From Schistosoma haematobium (taxonomy: Eukaryota; Platyhelminthes; Trematoda; Strigeidida; Schistosomatidae), in contig NC_067200.1 in NCBI RefSeq assembly GCF_000699445.3, positions 15,010,510 through 15,074,509 of the forward strand: 64,000 nucleotides of DNA, read 5' to 3'. The notes beneath the pieces were generated by a model. That model worked only from the letters and a program-made list of their open reading frames with translations. It ran no database searches and was not told where the DNA came from. Position numbers and translations under genes: made by a program. Positions 48,365 to 58,299 of the stretch are shown here, piece by piece. Within the stretch, counting starts at the first letter, position 1. Each line of letters begins with the position of its first letter.

Positions 48365-48800
48365 CACAAGGGTTATTTTTTGGAGATTCTAGTCATTTCA
48401 AAAGTTGAAATCATGAGTCAGTTGAAGCTAGACCATCATAGAAAACCTGAAAGCACTGGATGGCCATTTTGTCCTATTGTGGGACTCTACAGTGGTGCGC
48501 ATCCACGATCCCGCTTTTAGGGTTCAAACCCAGGACCTATCGGCCTCACGCACGAACGCTTAGCCTCTGGACCAATAAGCATGTGTTTATGTCTACCTTC
48601 AACCAATCCACAAAATTGCACCACCATCCACCATTGTCTTCAGTGAGCTGATATCTCGAAGCTCGCGGGGGAGGGATAGTGGATGCTCATTGCCGAGAAG
48701 TTTCATACTAGGACGAAACGGCTGTCTAGTGCTTCCAGGTTTTCCATGGTGGTCTAGCTTCAATTGACTCATGATTTCAACTATTGGAATTTTCATTACA
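48365..48800. repeat. Family B, minus copy followed by plus hammerhead part
   Basis: The minus copy 48365-48660 includes tail, hammerhead (48453-48500, AAAA for GAAA), B box (complement of GGGTTTGAACCC), tRNA-like head and 5' module. It is joined near 48660 to a plus hammerhead-to-end part, 48661-48800 (core CCGAGAA). Both ribozymes look dead. The outer ends are inverted copies of each other. Confidence 0.7.
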
Positions 48801-48854
48801 TGTTTTATTATATCTTTCAAAAATAGATTATTACATTCAATGTATATTATTAGT

Positions 48855-49090
48855 TTAATAGTTGAATTCATGAGATAATTAAAGCTAGATGATCATCGAA
48901 AACTTGGAAACACTGATAAGTCCAGATTTTAAATCTTGCGAAACGGGATCGTGGTTACTCACTGCTAAAGAGTTCCACACTAGGATGGGACGGCCGTCCA
49001 GTGCTTCTAGGTTTTCCATGGTGGTTTAACTGACTCATGAATTCAACTATTGAAATTACTATAATATCCACAAAAACTCTTCTCTGAGTG
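48855..49090 (+). repeat. Family B short form with inverted ends
   Basis: Left arm 48856-48915 (AATAGTTGAATTCATGAG on) and right arm from about 48997 to 49051 (CAGTGCTTCTAGGTTTTCC to AATTCAACTATTG) are inverted. The hammerhead (48959-49003) has CTAAAGA and GGGA, so it is dead. Confidence 0.7.
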
Positions 49091-49094
49091 TACT

Positions 49095-49525
49095 GTTAGT
49101 TCAGTTATATGATACAATAATAAAAATAGTTATGACAAATTATTATTTCCATTTTAACAAAAGAAATTGCTAGTTGACTTCATAAAGGAAATCATTGTAT
49201 AAAAAACTAAAATTTTTTTTATCATAATTGTATATGTGTGAATAAATTTCAACGCCATTTTTGAAGATATTGAGTTTAGTAATTAGCAATTTTATTCTTA
49301 TACACTGACTAATAATCTTAGACTCAGAAAAAATAAACAGACATTCGGTGCTTCCATGTTTTTACAAGAAAAACACAGTTAGTTTTTACATACATCAGAA
49401 TCATATTTTCATACTGTTCAATGTCACTGGAGGGTTTAGTATAAAGTAATTAAGTTGTGATCATCACTACTATCACTACGAAACATCAGATCATAAATAC
49501 ATTGTATAATATAATATTTTATTGA
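49095..49525. other. AT-rich intergenic stretch
   Basis: No feature recognised. Confidence 0.5.
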
Positions 49526-49529
49526 TTAA

Positions 49530-49850
49530 GATCATGAACCAATTGATGTTAGACCACCACTGAAAACCTGGAAATACTTGATGACCGTTTTGCCCTATTG
49601 TGGGACTCCGCAACAGTGCACAGCCATGATGTTAATCTTTAATCTCAACCAATCCACGAAACTGCGTAATTATCATCCATTGTACTGAGTTAGATACCTG
49701 TCTCTACCTGACACGGATTAGCTCCACTAGTCACGGCTTCTCACTAGAACCCCGAGAATCCCCTCATGATGCTAGTCACTAGTGAGCACATGGTAATTAT
49801 CAGTATAGGGTTGTGGAGATTAGTAAGTTATTGAATTCAAGGAATTTGAT
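49530..49850 (-). repeat. Family B, second subfamily
   Basis: Minus orientation with a diverged hammerhead (about 49572-49620, core lost). The right part holds GGATTAGCTCCACTAGTCAC and a GTATAGGGTTGTGGAGATT tail, the tail type also seen at 33.1 and 56.1 kb. Confidence 0.6.
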
Positions 49851-49854
49851 TTTC

Positions 49855-50635
49855 TTTAAAAGTTAAAAAAGGACAAGATTTATTTAAAGTTGGAGATTAT
49901 ATAAGATCATTTTATATTAGCGTGTAGAAAACCAGTTACTCAAAAACAGGATATCAGATAGGAAGTGCATTATTATTCAGTCAGTTGTAAATATATCAGT
50001 CTTAGAGGAGTTTAATATCAGCTCAAATAGCTCAATATTGACTTCTTAGACTTGGAATCTAGTTGATGAAAGTTTGAATTTCTCAAGGAACAGCACTTCC
50101 TCAGGATTATTGGTATAGCCTATTAAAGAGTGACAACTAACACACAATCTAGACTAATGATTTCTTATCAACTGTCTTAAACTACCTAACAACTGTACAA
50201 ATTTACGGATTGATAACGTTGAAAGTAAAAAATATCTTTGGTTATTAATTTCAGTTTTCATCTTGACCAATATCAGTATTATTAGTAAAGTTTGCGTACA
50301 AAGAAAAACAACTTCTTTTCATTAGGTAAATTATAACAATCTTTGTTTATTATTACTGTTCTTATTATTAATGCCTTTATTCAATACTATGTGCTTGGTA
50401 CAATACAGAATTCACAGAGCAAAGTATTTCGACAAGTTTCCTTTACAAAACAAAGAAAAAGCGGCAACCGCATACATATATACATAAATTACGTAAATAA
50501 ACTACCTGGAATTAAATGAAATATTCTTTAACAAGATCAAAATCTGTACAACGTTTCAATTAGACACATGTTTAAGAATACAAGTTACTGAAAAGGTCAG
50601 CTTTAACAATCTGTTCGTCACAGTATATTTGCTAG
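49855..50635. other. AT-rich intergenic stretch
   Basis: No feature recognised. Confidence 0.5.
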
Positions 50636-50639
50636 ATGA

Positions 50640-51250
50640 AGTAATGTAGAGCTCTTATAACTGTGCTTTCATGTATGGATTATATTGCATTGATATCTCA
50701 TTGTACTAGAAGTTATACAAGGAGAAAGATATGAATGAAATGGATGGTTAGTATGAGATAAGATAACACCTTTCAGGAGTTTGCGAAATTCTAAATGTCC
50801 ATCCACAACCATATTAATAATGATCTTAAAAGATTCACAACACCCCCTGCTAACTGCTAAGGATGAAGCCTCTTTATGTAAAACGTCGGATGGAGAACTT
50901 TCTTCGATATCAGTAAAATATGAGGAGACGAAGAGAGAACGGAGGAAAAATGAACACCAAGAACAGTGACCTTTGACGTTGTTTTTATCAAACAATCGAC
51001 AATAGTACGAGATTGTAGGATTCCAACAGGGTGTTTAACTGATTATCGTGTTCAGGTTAAAGTTAATGGTTTGACATTTAGAAGGATTAAATGCAAGACC
51101 ATTCATAACTGCCCATTGTCTAATGACTGACAAGAACATATTCATTTCGAGGAGTTGCGGAAAGGTAGAAATCGATATACATACAGTAAGATCGTACACA
51201 TGTGTTACAAAAGTGTTTCTATGGAAGTTGGAAGACCATGTAAAAAATAA
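50640..51250 (-). pseudogene. CR1-like non-LTR reverse transcriptase relic
   Basis: The minus strand, read through several frameshifts, gives RT features in order: a YDLTVCIS-like remnant after the catalytic box, then QWAVMNGLAFNPSKCQTINF at 51071-51125 (the post-catalytic 'LN..KC....F' block of jockey/CR1 RTs), then a GVHFSS-like segment and a degenerate 'SKKV..TFYIKRL' block. 5' and 3' ends are missing. Confidence 0.65.
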
Positions 51251-51254
51251 AAAG

Positions 51255-51785
51255 AAAAAAAGAGGGGAAAGAGAGATTCATAAAACATATACCAATCAAT
51301 GATAATTAATATTTCCATATTTATTGAAATGACTTTGCCAGTTGTCGTTCGCTAATAATGTCAAGTATTTATACTTTGTTCATGCAATTGAATTGCTAAA
51401 TTCTTTTTAGTCTACCTGTACAGAAAACGGAATAAAGTATACAATGGAAAGATAACTCTTCAAAAATAAAGTAAGAAATTGTAATTTAAATAGGAAACTT
51501 GACATGAATATTTTACAGAAAAATCATTTTATCAAACTAAACAGTAATTAATTTGGCTAACTATGAAGTTTAGGCTATTTATAGTAGTATCATAAATAAT
51601 CAGATAGGATTGAAGTGATAATTCGTTTTACATTTCAGACTGTTCATCAGTATGCAACTATAATTTCACCAAGAACTGTATTCAGAATGTTTTAGTTCTC
51701 TTACAGAAAGTTATTTGCTTAAAATGCTAATAATTAATGGAATATCAGAGTGGAATTACTGAAATTTCTCGACAATAAAAAAATT
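51255..51785. other. AT-rich intergenic stretch
   Basis: No feature recognised. Confidence 0.5.
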
Positions 51786-51789
51786 CATA

Positions 51790-51950
51790 TCAGAAAAGTT
51801 TTATGAAGATTGTAGTAATTTCAATGGTTGAAATCATGAATCAATCGAAGCTAGATCACCAGGGTAAACCTGGAACCACTGGACGTCCGTCTCGTCCTAC
51901 CGTGTAACTCCTCAGCAGTGCGCATCCACGACCACACCTGGTCGCTTCAA
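51790..51950 (-). repeat. Family B 3' part, minus strand
   Basis: Tail and conserved 3' segment, then a hammerhead at 51877-51922 with intact CTGAGGA but GAGA for GAAA and a disturbed helix II. It abuts the family A element on its right. Confidence 0.7.
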
Positions 51951-52020
51951 ACGCCATCACGTAATTCACTTAGCCACTGAGTCCTAGTGGCCACTTGCTT
52001 GTGCAATGGGGTGAAGTTTT

Positions 52021-52332
52021 AAATTCACTTGGTGTTGTTTACTTGTATCTTCCCATTGTTATATAGGGCTGAAATCGACTAGTCTCTAGGTTCGAGTCCC
52101 ACAGTGAACATGAACTCAGATGCTGGTACATCTAGCTGAGGAGTCCCAAAAAGGACGAAACGCGCTTCATGGATTCCATTGTTATCCACTATTCATCTTT
52201 GTTAATAAAGTTTGGGACCTCAGGCAATATCGAGACAGTCCGCACAGCATGCACATATGCCAACAAGAGACTGATCAATTGTAGTCCTAAATAACAATGT
52301 GAAGATACAAGTAAACAACACTAAGTGAATTT
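52021..52332 (+). repeat. Family A (Sm-alpha-like) element with 47-bp inverted ends
   Basis: Left arm 52021-52067 and right arm 52286-52332 are inverted copies with three mismatches in 47 bp. Between them are a B box (GGTTCGAGTCCC at 52089), a hammerhead with core CTGAGGA (52136-52142), helix II GTCC/GGAC and GAAA (52157-52160). Helix III has a C-U mismatch, the cleavage triplet is TTC, and the helix I closing pair next to the core is lost, so activity is doubtful. Confidence 0.75.
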
Positions 52333-52339
52333 GAGTAAT

Positions 52340-54380
52340 TTACAGTAAATCTAGAAGAAAATTTCACTATCATTGAAATCATATCGATCAGAACATTATA
52401 TGTACATCACTTATCAAGAGAATCAAGTCTACAAGTTCATTACATACATATTTTCTTTGTGAATTGAGTAAAAATGAGAAGAATAACAATAATACTCTTT
52501 AATTAGATTGATTGAATATATTTCCAGTTGACATACATTTACTCTGATTGACTGGTTTCAACCTAGTTTAGAGATTTTTTTTTTGTTTTTAACAAGAAAT
52601 ATTAACCGACATTTTTGTGAACAGTTAAAATTATAAAAACAACTGTTCAACTGTGAAATTTAAAACAAAACGGAAATGTAGTTTATCCAAAAGATTACCC
52701 AACCTTTAAAATACTTTTCATTACAGCATAAGTTAGAATTATTCATAACCACAGATGAATGGACAACTGTTTTGTTTGAGTTTTGAACATTTTAAGAATG
52801 TTGACAAGCTACAGAAAATGAAATTGAATTTGTGACTAGTTGTCATGAATCAGTTCATCTGAAATTCTTAACTTTTTTGATAGAACTCATTGGTATGAAG
52901 GCCTGCTTTAAACAGCTAAATTCCTTGTTCTGATTTTTAACGGCTAAACAATCGACACCTTTCCGTGGTGCCTACTATATTGCAATGCAAATAATTCTCA
53001 TAGAACATTTTATATTTACAATAATCATATTTTTTGAAGTGACTGGAGTTCTTTAGAAAAGTCGTGACTAAGGGAAGTCGACCATATTAGGCATTGGTAA
53101 CTTATTGAACTGGGCAATTGTCTTAGGTTATCAGAATGTGATTGAAATTGAAAAGGTGACCAACTAGATTTCAACTAAATAGTCTAAATGTTATCATGAT
53201 GTTATAGTCTTTTGCTCGACTAGGTTACATCATGGGCCTTATAATGTTTGACTATACTCCTTGATATAAACCATAAAATTTAAATGTGTTGGAACGTTTA
53301 GTATTAAAGTTGAGTGTTAATGAAGGGAACTAATGGATGTATGTACACGTATGCCAGTCAAGGAAATGTAAAATGGGACCTTGACTAGAAATATAGTTCA
53401 TTCTACTGGGATTTTCTGTTTGTGTTTGACAATTAATATTAGCAAAAACGCCTGTTATTTCTAGACACACCAGACTCATCATGTGCTAGCTTCAAGATAT
53501 AAAAACCTTGGGTCTGATTCTCCTGTGCTGGACCATAGGTATGTTCTAATTAAGAAAAGGTAAATCAGATGAAGCATGAATCTAGTCCTTCCTTATCTCT
53601 CTCTCATACCAATTTGTGAATGAAGCTTACACCTCATTTCAGTATTAAAATAGAGATCTCAACCACCACAATATATGACTAATATTGGTAAATATCAACT
53701 GATATATAGTGGCAACAATTAAGAGATAGTGTACACACCTAGCTTAGTTGACATAAAAATCGATCATAACATTAAAAAAAGATCTTCCCATACTTATGTA
53801 CTAAATAACTTCTTTTAAACATCATTCACTGATTTCTGAAGTAAATAAAAGGAATTTGCCGGGGAGACCTTTAGCATATTCATTTCATTAAATATTGTCA
53901 CTGAACTCCAACATTCATAGTTTTGGACAGCAGGTAGATAATGCAGAACCATGATTCATGGGTCATCCCCACTGTGCAGATAAAACAATAATATTTATGC
54001 ACTGAGGTTTCGTTCTTGGAAAGTTTAAATTTTACACTTTGGACCTAATTATTTTGGGATTTTTCAATTTTGTCATCTTTTTAAAACGTAATTCGTGACT
54101 TGACTCGTTCGCTGTTCACTTTTCTCAGTTTCGTGGTATTGTAGTGAGGATTCTCTTTGTTGTGTAACGATGCTGTTTTAATACCAAACATTTTGACGTA
54201 GTTCTATTACCTTGGTTGTTGGCTTGATGGTGACATTTTCGAGAGTTAGTCTTCGCCAGTTAGTTTACAAGCTAAATGTAACAATCTGAATCTCCATGAC
54301 CTCGCAACTGATTCTGTAGAAAATAAGTCCTTTACGAGCACAACCAAATTTTAAGCAGTTCGACCGATGAAGAAAATTTT
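52340..54380. other. Intergenic stretch with weak repeat traces
   Basis: At about 53045-53100 a piece resembles the 5' module of family B (AGTCGTGACTAAGG). At 53990-54290 a slightly GC-richer block could be an old LTR. The rest is AT-rich with nothing recognised. Confidence 0.35.
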
Positions 54381-54394
54381 TATAAAGATAACAA

Positions 54395-54690
54395 TAGTTG
54401 AGATCATGAGTCAATTGGGGCTAGACCACCATAGGAAACCTGGAAGCACTGAAGTTAGACATTCACACCGTTGGACGCCAGCCAGCTCAGTGGTCCAGTA
54501 GGTTGAGCGTTCGCGTGTGAGACTGATAGGTCCTGGGCTCGAATCTCGTGAGTGCGCACTACTGGGGAGCCCCACAATACGATGAAACGGCCGTCCAGTG
54601 CTTCTAGGTTTTCTATGGTGGTCTAGCTTCAATTGACTCATGATCTCAACTATTAAAATTACTACAGTATCCACAAAACCCCTTCTAATA
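54395..54690 (+). repeat. Family B element, best copy: inverted arms, tRNA-like boxes, hammerhead, target-site duplication
   Basis: Arms 54393-54451 and 54596-54654 are inverted copies (59 bp, four mismatches). Between them are an A-box-like CAGTGGTCCAGTAGG, a B box GGCTCGAATCT and a hammerhead (54556-54601) whose core is CTGGGGA, hence probably dead; GAAA and the GTC site are intact. The 3' tail reads ATTACTACAGTATCCAC to CCCCTTCT. ATAAAGATAACAA (13 bp) occurs at 54382-54394 and again at 54691-54703 as a direct repeat, so the insertion behaves like a retroposed SINE. Confidence 0.8.
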
Positions 54691-54709
54691 ATAAAGATAA
54701 CAACCTAAA

Positions 54710-55020
54710 CTGATAACATTTTTGAAACTCATTGAGCACACTTCGTTTATATTTCGAATCTGCATTGTGTCGGACAAATATTATTTGCATGCTAATGCCG
54801 TTTGGATAATCTTAGTGACGTTCATCTTGATTTTCATAGGAGGAGTTGCTAATGATTGGTTTAGTACTAACTTTGAATTGTAATAGTATATCCATATAAA
54901 CATATAATCATCTGAATGATTTGGCCTTGTTAAAAAATCTTTTAAAAATAGTGACTAAGTTAAAAGAATATTAAAGAGTTAACTGAAAAAAATCCAAATA
55001 CTTATGTTTTCGTCAACATT
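54710..55020. other. AT-rich spacer
   Basis: No feature recognised between two family B copies. Confidence 0.5.
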
Positions 55021-55025
55021 AAGAT

Positions 55026-55420
55026 ATTATCAGAATGGATTTTGTGGAGATTATTAGTAATATTATAGTTGAATTCGTGAGTCAATTGGAGTTCTAATGA
55101 GAAGCAGTGACCAATGAAGTTCAACCGGGTCTGTTGTGACATAATAACTCACTGAAGGCAATGGTGGATGGTGGCTCAATTTCGTGGATTGGTTGAAGTT
55201 AGACATTAACAGTGTTGGATGCCGGCCACCTCAGTGGTCTAGAGGTTATGCGTCCGCACACGAGACTGATAGGTCCTGGGTTAGAGACTCACGGGTCGGG
55301 ATCGTGGATACGCACTGCCAGGGAGGAGTCCCATACTAGAACGAAACGGCCATCCATTGCTTCCAAGTTTTCTATGCCGGTCTAGTTTCAATTGATTCAT
55401 GAATTCAACTATTACATTAA
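55026..55420 (+). repeat. Family B element, longest copy
   Basis: The left end is the complement of the family tail and end (GATTTTGTGGAGATTATTAG to GTGAGTCAATTGGAG). Then come the 5' module (GAAGCAGTGACCAATGAAG), the A box GTGGTCTAGAGGTT (about 55234), a degenerate B box and a hammerhead (55312-55360) whose core is interrupted (CCAGGGAGGAG). It ends TGAATTCAACTATT. It shows the full internal order of the family. Confidence 0.75.
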
Positions 55421-55424
55421 GACA

Positions 55425-55835
55425 GTTTTGAAAATTTATTTTAATCAGTTTAAATTAAGACGAATTGACTAAAATTTCCAATATGAGGATAAACATAATC
55501 AAGTCGATGTAATTTTTAACGAATTGGTTGAAATGTATTTTTTCTCTCTTACCAAGCTAATTGATTAATGAATCAAAACATGTCTAATGAAATTTACTCA
55601 TGTTGAAATTAAAACAGACATAATTGATTATGACATTGGATAGGTAATGTGTTACATGCATCAACTTGATTGATAGTGATGTTCCTGCTCAAAAGCTATT
55701 GAACAACATGAAGAGTTAGGAATTTTTACTACTGAAGAATTATGAATGATATTAAAACTGCTTTAGTTTTTTTCAAAATGCTGCTAGCTGATGGAAAAAA
55801 TGTCAATTTTAATTTATTGTATAGAAGAAATGATT
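55425..55835. other. AT-rich intergenic stretch
   Basis: No feature recognised. Confidence 0.5.
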
Positions 55836-55837
55836 GA

Positions 55838-56160
55838 GATCTTGAACCGATTGGTGTTAGACCATCTTTGAAAATATGGAGACAGTGGACGGCAATTTCG
55901 TCCTATTGTGGGGCTCCTCAGCGGTGCGCGGGATTCAAACCCATGGCCTTCAGTCTCACGCTCGAACTCTTGACCTCTAGACCACTGAGCCGGTTGGCAT
56001 CCAACGGTGTTAATGTCTAACCTCAACCAATCCACAAAATTGCGCGACCATCTTCCATTGAACTGAGGTAGATATCTGTCTCTACCTGAAACGGATTAGC
56101 TCCACTTGTTGGATCTCAATCAATAACTTAATAATCTCCACAACTCTATGCTGATGGAAG
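55838..56160 (-). repeat. Family B, second subfamily, minus strand
   Basis: Contains the complement of the hammerhead (55881-55928; CTGAGGA and GAAA intact but helices I-III poorly paired), the tRNA-like head (CTAGACCACTGAGCC) and the 5' module. The ends carry GATTGAGATC and GATCTCAATC in inverted orientation. A possible GAAGAAAT direct repeat flanks it (about 55831 and 56158). Confidence 0.7.
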
Positions 56161-56164
56161 AAAT

Positions 56165-57390
56165 AAATCATTGTATATCAAGATTTTATTGTTTGTTGTG
56201 AGACAGTAGTATTTTTTGTTGTTGTTGAAGCTTTTCAACTTAAATAATTTAATATTATGAAACCCAAGTGATGGGTATTTAGATGATTTTCTAATTAAAA
56301 CGATTTATGCCCTAAGATTAACCAGTCCATAATTAATAACGATGTGTATTGTTATGCAAAGTAATTATCAGTAGCGTTTCCATTTGTCACAACCTTAATT
56401 ATACTGAAATAACTCAGAGGTGGTAATATTCAGTAGGTAAACAGAGTCTCATTGGTCATATTATATTTATATCAATCATATATTAGTATGAACATTGTAA
56501 AACTGATATATATATGTATATGTAGGAAGTGTACAATGAACTGTATTTTTGTTGTACAAATTTTCACTTGAATTAAATTGAATCAAATGAACTGGATCAT
56601 TTATAAAATGTGTTCACTTATACATAATGATTCAAGTCTTTATTATTATTTATGAATTGAAATGAGAGTTATATTAGTTAGTTCAATGAATCGAATACAT
56701 TCAACTTAAAGTATACTGTATCTTTGTTAATTGTGTAGCGAGTGTTTAATAGTTAAAATACCCTATTTTTTAACAAGTTGAAACCTAACTACATCTATTT
56801 CGATTGAAAGTCTTTACACAAAGAAAACAACGTAACTTGAATTTGAATAAACTGAACGTGATTAAATTAATTTCATATGTATTAATTTTTTGGATTATAT
56901 ATCATAAAGTGACTATAGTTAGATTAGATTATCAGTGAAAATAGGGAAAAAATTGGAACTGATTTTACATTTTAATAAAACACTCTTCAAAAGTATGCAT
57001 CTTCAATTCCACAGGGATAAAAGAAACTAAGGACTTTCAGGCTTTATGATTATCATTCAGTTGGCATTGAATGGTTTGCATTTCCAACTTCAGTCAATTT
57101 GAACGTCGATTGACATTTATGTTGTGTCTAATTTGACTAAGATAATCAACGTTTCACAATAACCTTATGAGTTGCGGATTACTGGTGAAACTAAGATATT
57201 CAATAATCTCTACAACGTCAAACATTCATTGATTTATTAGGTGAAAACTATATACATCATAATAGCTTTCATCTTAATTTGAACGAGTATTTTGACAGCA
57301 GTTAAGGGTCGAGTTAGTAGAAGACAACAATAAAGAAGTTATACCTAGAAGAATTATCGGAAATTTTAATGTTTGATTATCTTTTTTTTA
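56165..57390. other. AT-rich intergenic stretch
   Basis: No feature recognised. Confidence 0.5.
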
Positions 57391-57393
57391 AAT

Positions 57394-57470
57394 CTTGAAG
57401 CTGACTGCTGATTGAAACGTTGGGTTCACCTCTTAATTTCAATCGATGAGATTATTCCACAAACAATTTC
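57394..57470 (+). repeat. Family D single piece
   Basis: CTTGAAG..GATTGAAACGTTGGG then TTTCAATCGATGAGATTATT corresponds to the right arm of the 45.7 kb palindrome. Diverged. Confidence 0.5.
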
Positions 57471-57604
57471 CTTTGCATCAATATATGCAGTTTAATTTCT
57501 ATTTATCGTAATGTAAAACGTTTTTAAGATCACATACGTGGCTGTAGTCTTTTGAAAAAAAAAGAAGTTTTGCTGAAAAGATAGATAACTTTAGGATATG
57601 CAGA

Positions 57605-57895
57605 CGTAGTCTGCACGAATAAGCATATGCCAATAGAGACCGATTAGTTAAAATATCAACATAGGGAAGACTAAAAGCATCGTATATGTAAACGAATACA
57701 TACTAAAACAACTGGTATCTATATGGAATTGATAGCTATGTGGAGAGTATTTTGGTGTTTATTGTGAGAGATACTGAGTTCTAATCTATATGTGAACATT
57801 ATCACTGGGATGTGGATGTATGCAGATGAATATTCTCAAATAGGACAACACATTTACCATTAATTCTTCAGCTAGCCACTAACCAATTTTATTAT
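57605..57895 (+). repeat. Degenerate family A copy
   Basis: Spans the 5' module (GCATATGCCAATAGAGACCG) to the end (CAGCTAGCCACTAACC). The hammerhead core and GAAA are lost (CAGATGAATATTC, CAAC). Confidence 0.5.
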
Positions 57896-58084
57896 AAATT
57901 TTTACTAGAGAAAACATTCTGCCAATCCTCTCAGAATGTAAATTTTCCGATGCAGATTGATCAGTTACACTCCTTAATATCAACAAGTGAACCCAAACCT
58001 TCATATTTAAAACATGTTGTAATATGACTTAAAATGTGCTTCAGTCTAAATACAATATTAAATACCCATTAATTAAATATGTGT

Positions 58085-58200
58085 TAGTAAATGTCTTTCG
58101 AATACAAAACGTATACTTAGTACTATTCGGCATTCACCATCTGGATATATTTGCATCCCAGTTTTCTGTCGACAAAAAGATTGAAACTCTACACTTATCA
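58085..58200 (-). repeat. Degenerate family A relic
   Basis: The complement reads GGGATGCAAATATATCCAGA, matching the segment before the hammerhead. The rest is decayed. The plus-strand open frame across it is chance. Confidence 0.4.
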
Positions 58201-58299
58201 CTTCAAATGTCAAAGAATAATCTACTGAGTTGGAGAACAGCTGCTAAACAAGTTCATGATAATGATTCGTTGCAAAATATTATGTTGTATTAGTTTAAT

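Noticed and set aside
54556..54601. Hammerhead of the best family B copy as active
   Set aside because: The core reads CTGGGGA instead of CTGANGA.
55881..55928. Minus-strand hammerhead as active
   Set aside because: CTGAGGA and GAAA are intact, but helices I, II and III each have mismatches that should prevent folding.
58036..58293. 85-codon plus frame as a gene
   Set aside because: Half of it is the antisense of a degenerate Sm-alpha repeat.
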